Source: Vibrio sp. SCSIO 43136 (GTDB taxonomy: Bacteria; Pseudomonadota; Gammaproteobacteria; Enterobacterales; Vibrionaceae). Taken from it: a DNA stretch of 64,000 nt. The first letter of the stretch is position 1. Every line of letters begins with the position of its first letter. Positions 10,743 through 16,355 of the stretch are shown in pieces. The position numbers and the translations under genes were made by a program. The DNA lies in NCBI RefSeq assembly GCF_023716565.1, contig NZ_CP071848.1, forward strand, positions 1,860,001 to 1,924,000. The letters are read 5' to 3'. The notes under the pieces are model-generated. The model was not told where the DNA came from. It worked only from the letters and a program-made list of their open reading frames with translations, and did no database searches.

Positions 10743-11230
10743 CGAATTTGAATTCCATAACGGGCAAAGCCACCCATTTAAATGGAATTTAGTCTAATTT
10801 CTGCTTATCTCGATGCCATTTATTACACTCCTGTATATCACTTCGTGAAATAATCATTTCATTGCTGTTTGCATTTAGTTAAAACGCAATAGTACTGTTG
10901 CGCAAAAACCAGTGATTATAGGAGTTTTAGGGAAAAGTAAGATTCACGCACCACCCCAACGTAAGTTGTAACTTTTAATATTATTATTTTGACACTCGTC
11001 ACACTTCTGAAGACTTACAATTTTATCAAATTGATTCTCAAATTGATGATAAATGACACGAAGCTATATATTAGCCACTTTGTATACATCATACTAAGTA
11101 CTACAGTTTTCTATAAGCAACTGAATGTATGGCGAAAATAGCGACTACTGATTCTATTGTAAACACCATGCCAGAATATGGTCTCTTTCTTGCCACAAAT
11201 ACCTAAAATCAGTCCCATTGAGGTGGTTAA
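10743..11230. other. AT-rich intergenic region with possible promoter for the XRE gene
   Basis: No gene is visible on either strand. TTGATG (11043) and TATATT (11067) with an 18-base spacer could be a plus-strand promoter for the regulator at 11231. The remainder shows no hairpins with T-runs or recognisable operators. Confidence 0.4.
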
Positions 11231-11554
11231 ATGAAGCAAGATGATGTAATCAATGTGATTAAAGACCGACGAAATAGAGCAAATTTAACTCAGAAAGAGC
11301 TTGCGAATCTGTCTGGCATGGATCGAAAAACATATCAAAGAATAGAGTCTGGAAAGGTTGATTTGAGGTTTAGTCAATATAGAGGGATTATCAACGCACT
11401 TGGGGTAAGCGATCTTGATATAACTTTAGATAGAATTGGTATAACCGGGGCTTCAGATCTTGATGTTGCAGCAGCGGCCAGACTGCTTTCACCTACTAGC
11501 CGCTTAAAATTGGTGGAGTTTATCATTGAAGAGTATAGAGCGAGAGATGACTAA
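11231..11554 (+). CDS. XRE-family helix-turn-helix regulator
   Basis: 107 residues. Residues about 6-60 form a Cro/CI-type HTH (IKDRRNRANLTQKELANLSG then MDRKTYQRIESGKVDL). The C-terminal half (SDLDVAAAARLLSPTSRLKL) is a short extension with no peptidase domain. Start ATG at 11231 follows TTGAGGTGGTTAA. The last four bases overlap the end of the convergent gene at 11551-11742. It is the only plus-strand gene between attL and the RHH gene and could be a lysogenic regulator of the accessory cassette. Its target is unknown. Confidence 0.8.
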   Translation: MKQDDVINVIKDRRNRANLTQKELANLSGMDRKTYQRIESGKVDLRFSQYRGIINALGVSDLDITLDRIGITGASDLDVAAAARLLSPTSRLKLVEFIIEEYRARDD

Positions 11555-11742
11555 CTAGAAACCTGCTGCTCTTTTTTGTACTGAGCAATCCGCTGTTTAA
11601 ACTCATCCACCAGCGATGCAGGAACTCGAATTACTTCTGTCTTCTCCCGCTTCTTTCTGCCAGAGCCTTGGCGTCTGCCACCCTGACCAAAGTTACCTGA
11701 GTCTATATCGAGTATTGATAACTGCTGTTGTTTCTTACTCAT
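11551..11742 (-). CDS. Small basic RHH-like protein, last gene of the accessory operon (63 aa)
   Basis: The protein is glycine/arginine-rich in the middle (GQGGRRQGSGRKKREKTEVI) followed by VIRVPASLVDEFKQRIAQYK, the pattern of a ribbon-helix-helix strand and first helix. The binding site is ATAGGGAT before ATG, a shortened version of the leader shared by its upstream neighbours. It overlaps the convergent XRE gene by four bases. It could be a small DNA-binding protein; its target is unknown. Confidence 0.65.
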   Translation of the reverse strand: MSKKQQQLSILDIDSGNFGQGGRRQGSGRKKREKTEVIRVPASLVDEFKQRIAQYKKEQQVSS

Positions 11743-11776
11743 ATCCCTATCTGATTTTTGAAAGTTGTTACAGTTT

Positions 11777-11989
11777 TCAAGCTTTAGGAGGCTCTGGTTT
11801 ATACATCCAGTGGGTAGGAAGAGGCTTACCAGGCCAAGTAGAACCGTTTATCGAAGTCCACTCACCACGGAAGAACGTGTAAAACACTATCCTTTCACCG
11901 TACTTAATAGGCGTCTCTAGGTAAGCAATCACCTCAACACCATAATGACCGCACTCTGGTAACTCGTCCTCTACGCTTTTCCAATCCAT
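11777..11989 (-). CDS. Small phage protein, DUF551-like (70 aa)
   Basis: MDWKSVEDELPECGHYGVEV and then IAYLETP..ERIVFYTFFRGEW..GSTWPGKPLPTHWMYKPEPP match the pattern of DUF551-type phage proteins, which open with W.S...LP and end with THWMPLP.PP. Function is unknown in that family. The start is preceded by TTAGGGGATTTTTC, the operon's common leader. It is the ninth gene after the SPFH gene, counting from upstream. Confidence 0.7.
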   Translation of the reverse strand: MDWKSVEDELPECGHYGVEVIAYLETPIKYGERIVFYTFFRGEWTSINGSTWPGKPLPTHWMYKPEPPKA

Positions 11990-11999
11990 GAAAAATCCC

Positions 12000-12263
12000 C
12001 TAATCTTCTAGTTCTTCAACATACTCAGAAAGACACACAAACCACCCGTGCTCTTCATCACATAGTTTCTGGGCCTGTTCTCGCGTATAAGTAGCGAAAT
12101 ACCAATTGGTATCATCTTCATTAATTAGATGAGAATACAGCTTGTGAAGCGCTTCTTTTGCTTCTTCAACATTTTCACAATCACCAAAATCATGATCACC
12201 GTTTGCTGCGTGCAGAAATATAAACTGTTCTGGTGCAGTGTCTTTCAACTTGTAAGTTGGCAT
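12000..12263 (-). CDS. Small acidic phage protein (87 aa), function unknown
   Basis: Acidic, aromatic-rich protein (MPTYKLKDTAPEQFIFLHAA; NWYFATYTREQAQKLCDEEH; GWFVCLSEYVEELED). No family is recognised. The leader is TGGGATTTTTTTC before ATG. The gene lies in the same leftward array, 10 bases upstream of the next gene. Small acidic phage proteins are often inhibitors or protein mimics, but nothing here shows that specifically. Confidence 0.65.
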   Translation of the reverse strand: MPTYKLKDTAPEQFIFLHAANGDHDFGDCENVEEAKEALHKLYSHLINEDDTNWYFATYTREQAQKLCDEEHGWFVCLSEYVEELED

Positions 12264-12283
12264 GAAAAAAATCCCATTATTGT

Positions 12284-12592
12284 TTAAACGTGTAGTTTTC
12301 CGATGTATTCGCCCAAGTCACACTCAGGAACGTAACGCTCATCAACATCGATATCGGCATGAGCCAGATCACCAGCATCCATCTCTTCTAGCTCTTCTTT
12401 CAGCTTACTTTTTACCTCTTCTTCCGTTCGGTAGTAAGTAGCCATTCCAAAGATATCCAGGCGATAGATCTTCACTTTCTCTTCTTTCTCAATGCTGTCG
12501 AGCTTACGAGTTATATTGCGCTTTAGATCGTTAAGCTGCTCAGTGGTTAAGTCACTGACGCTAATGGCCTTTGATATCTCATCGTAGGTCAT
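12284..12592 (-). CDS. Small acidic phage protein (102 aa), function unknown
   Basis: I place the start at the ATG at 12592 because AAGGGGATTTTTTTG, the operon's common leader, sits directly before it; an upstream ATG would overlap the preceding gene and has no binding site. The protein begins MTYDEISKAISVSDLTTEQL, has a predicted helical N-half (LNDLKRNITRKLDSIEKEEK) and an acidic C-half rich in Asp and Glu. No family is recognised. Confidence 0.65.
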   Translation of the reverse strand: MTYDEISKAISVSDLTTEQLNDLKRNITRKLDSIEKEEKVKIYRLDIFGMATYYRTEEEVKSKLKEELEEMDAGDLAHADIDVDERYVPECDLGEYIGKLHV

Positions 12593-12611
12593 CAAAAAAA
12601 TCCCCTTAAAG

Positions 12612-12833
12612 TTATTCGGCCACTTTCCAAGTTGCATTCCATATTGGCGGCAACCCAGTAACGGTCTTGTCTGTATTTAGTCTAACTTGTGTTCCATGCC
12701 ACATAGCACGAACTGAGCAGTGCTTCGAAAGCCAGCAACGAGTCACCAAAGGCTCATCATGCTTGGCTGGCCCACCTTCAACATAGATGACTACACGATA
12801 CCCTAGCAGCACATGAAGAATCTTTTTGAGCAT
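12612..12833 (-). CDS. Small phage protein (73 aa), function unknown
   Basis: Starts MLKKILHVLLGYRVVIYVEG, a short amphipathic or hydrophobic N-terminus, followed by RCWLSKHCSVRAMWHGTQVR. The leader is ATAGGGGATTTTC before ATG. Three cysteine/histidine positions are present but do not form a recognised zinc motif. It lies in the leftward accessory array. Confidence 0.6.
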   Translation of the reverse strand: MLKKILHVLLGYRVVIYVEGGPAKHDEPLVTRCWLSKHCSVRAMWHGTQVRLNTDKTVTGLPPIWNATWKVAE

Positions 12834-12849
12834 GAAAATCCCCTATTAG

Positions 12850-13035
12850 TTAGTCTGAATCGCCATCTTCAAATTCGATGAAATGATCACCATCAATGTT
12901 GTGCTTAATCACTACATCAACACTCTCTGAAAATCCTTGCTCAATTGGAGTGTCATCTGATAGCTCGGCCAGTACAGCCTTTAGCTCTCCAACTGTAGCT
13001 GCGTTTTTGAAACGTTCACCGTTAGCAAATTTCAT
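12850..13035 (-). CDS. Small acidic phage protein (61 aa)
   Basis: MKFANGERFKNAATVGELKA, VLAELSDDTPIEQGF and IEFEDGDSD give the look of small phage proteins in which an A.TVGEL...L..LP.D.pi segment recurs. Function is not known. The leader is AAAGGGGATTTTTTCA before ATG. Confidence 0.65.
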   Translation of the reverse strand: MKFANGERFKNAATVGELKAVLAELSDDTPIEQGFSESVDVVIKHNIDGDHFIEFEDGDSD

Positions 13036-13054
13036 TGAAAAAATCCCCTTTAAG

Positions 13055-13564
13055 TTAAGCCGCTGCTGTGGCTTGATATTGTTCGGCGTGCCAGCGAGTC
13101 AAACTAGTGCATTTACATACACTTGATGATGTACTGCCACGAGTATGAAATAAGGTGTTATCATCACTATGACGCAAGTAAGCAATAAAGTACCCATCGT
13201 CCATGCTGCGTGTTCCTTCCCACCCTGCCCTATATCCCTGCGAAACAAATCCTTCACCTAAATCTTCTGGGTTGAATGCATCAAACAACACCAAGTCACG
13301 GCCATGCCATATTGATGGAAGCCATTCAAAGCATTCTGAACGAGCACAAAGCAGACCTTGATAGCGCTGAACCCAAGGCGGGGTGATGGCAACCGGCTGA
13401 TTGCCTGCTGAACCTGATGACCCTATTTCTGTAAATGCATCACCAGGGTAAAGCACCTCACTACAAGCCAGTTCATACGGTTCGCAACGAATAGCTGCTA
13501 CGTCAACCGGCGACAGTTTCAATAAGAAGCATGTTTCCATTTCTGACAGGGTCGAAAGGGCCAT
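13055..13564 (-). CDS. Phage protein of unknown function (169 aa)
   Basis: Largest of the small genes in the array. It begins MALSTLSEMETCFLLKLSPV and contains several cysteines and tryptophans (CARSECFEWLPSIWHGRDLV; GYRAGWEGTRSMDDGYFIAY) and a serine-rich tail (RGSTSSSVCKCTSLTRWHAE). No membrane segment or known motif is visible. The leader is AAGGGGATTTTTC before ATG. Confidence 0.6.
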   Translation of the reverse strand: MALSTLSEMETCFLLKLSPVDVAAIRCEPYELACSEVLYPGDAFTEIGSSGSAGNQPVAITPPWVQRYQGLLCARSECFEWLPSIWHGRDLVLFDAFNPEDLGEGFVSQGYRAGWEGTRSMDDGYFIAYLRHSDDNTLFHTRGSTSSSVCKCTSLTRWHAEQYQATAAA

Positions 13565-13575
13565 GAAAAATCCCC

Positions 13576-13689
13576 TTAAAAATTGAAGCTAATGCTTATG
13601 AACGATAACAACCAAAGGATTGACTCTATTGCAGCCCACCCCATAACAGCGATTACTAAGATCATCGTATTTGCAAAGCCTGTTTCCAT
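13576..13689 (-). CDS. Single-span membrane microprotein (37 aa)
   Basis: Start ATG at 13689 has GTGGATTTTTTATC before it, a divergent copy of the common leader. The product METGFANTMILVIAVMGWAA continues with IESILWLLSFISISFNF and is almost entirely one or two hydrophobic helices. It lies two genes below another small membrane protein and three below the SPFH protein, so a joint membrane role is plausible but unproven. A longer upstream frame exists but overlaps the preceding gene. Confidence 0.55.
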   Translation of the reverse strand: METGFANTMILVIAVMGWAAIESILWLLSFISISFNF

Positions 13690-13705
13690 GATAAAAAATC
13701 CACTC

Positions 13706-13903
13706 TTAGTAAGCTGCGCCAGCTTCGTCTGGGTCTTGCCACCCTGACTGAACCGCCGCTTGAATTGGTCGATGGCCTTCGGCAAGCATTGCCTTGTACT
13801 CATCATAAGTTTCATCGATGCCCGGGTAATAGCAGTCCTGGCACCATCGAGAACCGTACACCTGAACCTCTTTTTTACAGCGCAGACACTTTCCCTGGCT
13901 CAT
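13706..13903 (-). CDS. Small zinc-ribbon-like protein (65 aa)
   Basis: Two CxxC pairs, CLRC near residue 6 and CQDC near residue 23, form a compact zinc-binding ribbon. The tail (GIDETYDEYKAMLAEGHRPI; AAVQSGWQDPDEAGAAY) is acidic. The start at 13903 is set by TTAGGGGATTTTTTC immediately upstream; an in-frame ATG further upstream would overlap the previous gene. It may be a protein- or nucleic-acid-binding adaptor. No family is named with confidence. Confidence 0.65.
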   Translation of the reverse strand: MSQGKCLRCKKEVQVYGSRWCQDCYYPGIDETYDEYKAMLAEGHRPIQAAVQSGWQDPDEAGAAY

Positions 13904-13914
13904 GAAAAAATCCC

Positions 13915-14145
13915 CTAATCTTGTTGGTGCAACTTCTGTTGCTCTTTTAATGCGCCATCGATGCCGAGCTTCTTCATTCTTTTCATCAAATGGCACAAAC
14001 GTGCATGGTTATATAGAGAACTTAATTCTCTGATGATTAGATCTTTGCCTATCACCACTGCCGAGAACAAAGCAAACACGCTAATCGCTAGCAGAACGGC
14101 AAAGATTGTGAATACTCCTGACCAGTAAATAGCAGTCTCTATCAC
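13915..14145 (-). CDS. Small membrane protein (76 aa), GTG start
   Basis: The N-terminal hydrophobic helix (MIETAIYWSGVFTIFAVLLA, ISVFALFSAVVIG) is followed by a basic, helical cytoplasmic tail (LYNHARLCHLMKRMKKLGID). GTG at 14145 follows TTGGGGATTTTTCATA, the common leader with the ATG changed to ATA and GTG taking over two bases later. It is the first gene behind the SPFH gene, which favours a shared membrane function. Confidence 0.65.
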   Translation of the reverse strand: MIETAIYWSGVFTIFAVLLAISVFALFSAVVIGKDLIIRELSSLYNHARLCHLMKRMKKLGIDGALKEQQKLHQQD

Positions 14146-14196
14146 TATGAAAAATCCCCAATAAGTTAGGCGGCACTCTGGCCGCCTAGTAGTTAA

Positions 14197-15189
14197 TTAC
14201 TTAGTTGGTTGAACAGCCATTGGAATGCCGTAGGCACGTAGGTCTGTTTCACCAATTACGGTATGAGGAACGTTACCACGGGAGTTCTTGTAAAGAACAC
14301 CTTCGTTCTCTAGTCGCTGACGTTCCAAGATCGCAGGTGTAAGCGACTCTGTTAGCTCAAGGTTAGCATCGGCCAGAAGTTTAAGCGCCTCCGCTTCTGC
14401 TTGCGCTTGAAGTCGGATAGCTTCCGCTTTACCAGTCGCCACATCGATAGCAGCTTGCTTGCGAGCATCAGCATCTTGCTTAATGCGGTATGCCTCAGCA
14501 TCAGCCGCCTCTTTCTTCTTGTTTGCCTCACCAATCGCATGTTGACGCTTAATCTCAGCCTCGGTGGCAGCTCGTCGTTCTTCTGACTTCTTAGCTTCCT
14601 CTTGCTGGATGCGCTCTTGTGTAGCAAGGATTTGCTTGGCAATACGAGGGTCAAACTCAATATCTTGTACAAGCACCTCTTGGATCTCTACGCCAGTACC
14701 ATCAAGCGACTCAATCAATCGAGAGCGAGCACTGTCTTGCATTGTCTCTACATTGGCATCGATAGCCAAAGAGCGGCTATCTGGAAGCTTACGACCTTCA
14801 CTACGAACGATAGATCGCATGTACTGTCGCAACGTCTTATCAATGAACTGTTCCGCAGTACCGTACTCCTTACGGATGTAAGATGCCTTGTTCTCATCAA
14901 TGTTGTAGATAACCGTCACGTTACCAGTTGAATTAAAGCGATCTTGAGTTGGAATGTTAAGCCCATTGATCTCGTATTTATCGGTACGAATAGACATTAG
15001 ATCTAGCGTCTTTAACGGGTTAACTAAGTGAAAACCTTCAGTAAGAACCTCATCCTGAACCTTACCAAATAGCGACTGAGTTTTAACGTGACCAGCCGGA
15101 ACCGTGGTCCAAGTATTAAAGCCAAGGTAGACGGCAAGCGCCGCACTAATGCCAGTAGCAATGAGCTTCTTAGGGTTTGTCATATCCAT
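14197..15189 (-). CDS. SPFH/prohibitin (HflC-like) membrane protein
   Basis: 330 residues with the topology of bacterial stomatin/prohibitin proteins. An N-terminal anchor (ATGISAALAVYLGFNTWTTV) is followed by the SPFH/Band 7 domain (VPAGHVKTQSLFGKVQDEVL; EGFHLVNPLKTLDLMSIRTD; residues about 30-200) and a long Ala/Glu/Lys coiled coil (EERRAATEAEIKRQHAIGEA through RLQAQAEAEALKLLADANLE). Relatives form large membrane rings; HflKC regulates the FtsH protease and through it lambda CII stability. It heads the leftward accessory operon and faces the RHH gene across three palindromic operators. Possible roles, all inference: tuning host proteolysis, membrane protection, or exclusion of other phages. 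Confidence 0.88.
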   Translation of the reverse strand: MDMTNPKKLIATGISAALAVYLGFNTWTTVPAGHVKTQSLFGKVQDEVLTEGFHLVNPLKTLDLMSIRTDKYEINGLNIPTQDRFNSTGNVTVIYNIDENKASYIRKEYGTAEQFIDKTLRQYMRSIVRSEGRKLPDSRSLAIDANVETMQDSARSRLIESLDGTGVEIQEVLVQDIEFDPRIAKQILATQERIQQEEAKKSEERRAATEAEIKRQHAIGEANKKKEAADAEAYRIKQDADARKQAAIDVATGKAEAIRLQAQAEAEALKLLADANLELTESLTPAILERQRLENEGVLYKNSRGNVPHTVIGETDLRAYGIPMAVQPTK

Positions 15190-15210
15190 TATATTTCGGT
15201 CCTTATCAAT

Positions 15211-15290
15211 GTTTACCGTGTAAACAATATTACTAGATTCATGTTTACCGTGTAAACAGATTTAAGCAAAATTTTGATTACACGGTAAAC
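15211..15290. promoter_or_regulatory. Three evenly spaced palindromic operators
   Basis: GTTTACCGTGTAAAC, a perfect palindrome, occurs at 15211-15225 and 15243-15257. A third copy in inverse orientation (ATTACACGGTAAAC) lies at 15277-15290 with one end base changed. Centres are 32-33 bases apart, about three helical turns, so bound proteins would sit on one DNA face. The array fills the space between the divergent SPFH and RHH genes and so most likely autoregulates both. Confidence 0.85.
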
Positions 15291-15328
15291 TGTATTACCA
15301 TGACCTAAAATCATTATCATCAGTACCA

Positions 15329-15553
15329 ATGGCGCAGGACAAAGAAGAACGTAAAAAGGCGATAGCTAAGGCTCGTAAAGCCCACCATGCAAGCATGATC
15401 GCCGATAAAAAGCGTGTCGATGCCTATGTTGATCAATCAACAAAGGACGGTCTCAAGCAGCTAAAATCTATGTTTGGTGATGTCAAGAATGAAGGGCAAG
15501 CTATCGATAAAGCCGTACAGCTCGCCCTTGAGTCACTTCGCAAAGATAGATAG
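15329..15553 (+). CDS. Ribbon-helix-helix-like regulator (74 aa), probable repressor of the accessory operon
   Basis: A basic N-terminal arm (KEERKKAIAKARKAHHASMI) precedes KKRVDAYVDQSTKDGLKQLK and KNEGQAIDKAVQLALESLRK, the strand-helix-helix pattern of RHH proteins. It is divergent from the SPFH gene across the three palindromes, the usual position of an autorepressor. There is no strong binding site before the ATG at 15329, so translation may start weakly. Its stop codon abuts that of the convergent recombinase gene with no spacer. Confidence 0.7.
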   Translation: MAQDKEERKKAIAKARKAHHASMIADKKRVDAYVDQSTKDGLKQLKSMFGDVKNEGQAIDKAVQLALESLRKDR

Positions 15554-16213
15554 TTAGTAAGCCAACTCGCTTGCTTCGATAATGTCTTTATCGCTCACAT
15601 CGATATACATCAACGTAACCTGCTCATCCGCATGACCTAAAGCCTTTGAGATTACTTTCAAAGGTACTCGTCTTCTACTCATCGTTGTCGCCCAGCTACG
15701 GCGGCCAGTGTGAGAACTCGCTCCTTTTAAGCCACACTTATTGAAGATGGTTCTAATCACTAGCTCTAACGAATCGCAACTGTAGTAAATGATCGGTGTG
15801 CCATCTAACAACTTTCTATTTTTGGCTTTGAGTCCGTATGGTCTGCCACGGTTGCAGTACAAGACTTTGCTATCAGGATTAAAGCCTTGGTATTCATCAG
15901 ACGAACTCAATCCCCACCTCTTAGTTTTGCGGTGATCTAGCCACTCTTGGAGCATTTGCTTTGTTTGATCGGAGAACCAAATGATTCTTGCTCGCTTCCC
16001 TTTGCAGATATCAGCTCGCATCGATATCTCGGTGCGCAGTTCTCCGCTCCGGTGCATCACATCACGGATAGTAATTTGAGCTACTTCGGTTACTCGCAGC
16101 GTAGAGAACGAGAGTGATAAAGCGGCTCGCTTCAATTGGTGATGAGGCATCAACAAACAGCGATTAAGAACTTTATTGAGTTGTCGTGGTGTGAGTGATT
16201 TGGCTTGTGCCAT
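15554..16213 (-). CDS. Second tyrosine recombinase, catalytic-domain only (219 aa)
   Basis: The protein carries all catalytic boxes of tyrosine recombinases: Arg I in FSTLRVTEVAQI, HxxR in SSHTGRRSWATT, the third His in SKALGHADEQVT and the nucleophile Tyr in LMYIDVSD. It is much shorter than the phage integrase at 48099 and lacks the arm-binding and most of the core-binding domain. The start ATG at 16213 is preceded by AAGGAAAAAACGCAC; a longer frame has no binding site. It lies far from both attachment sites. It might invert or integrate a DNA segment, resolve multimers, or be a leftover from an acquired cassette. Confidence 0.85.
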   Translation of the reverse strand: MAQAKSLTPRQLNKVLNRCLLMPHHQLKRAALSLSFSTLRVTEVAQITIRDVMHRSGELRTEISMRADICKGKRARIIWFSDQTKQMLQEWLDHRKTKRWGLSSSDEYQGFNPDSKVLYCNRGRPYGLKAKNRKLLDGTPIIYYSCDSLELVIRTIFNKCGLKGASSHTGRRSWATTMSRRRVPLKVISKALGHADEQVTLMYIDVSDKDIIEASELAY

Positions 16214-16355
16214 GTGCGTTTTTTCCTTGATTAGACCGAAAAAACACACACAACCATTTTGAGGGTGTTGTTTATCATAACACCCCGTTATTACTGACTT
16301 CTAGGGAAATCGGGGAAAGCCAGCACAAAACCAATTTTATGATGGCATATAGGAG

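Noticed and set aside
12612..12637. Earlier start for the 102-residue gene at 12637
   Set aside because: It would overlap the upstream gene and lacks a binding site, while the common GGGGATTTTTT leader directly precedes 12592.
14352..14672. A 106-residue frame inside the SPFH gene
   Set aside because: It is a shadow frame of the coiled-coil coding region with no start signal of its own.
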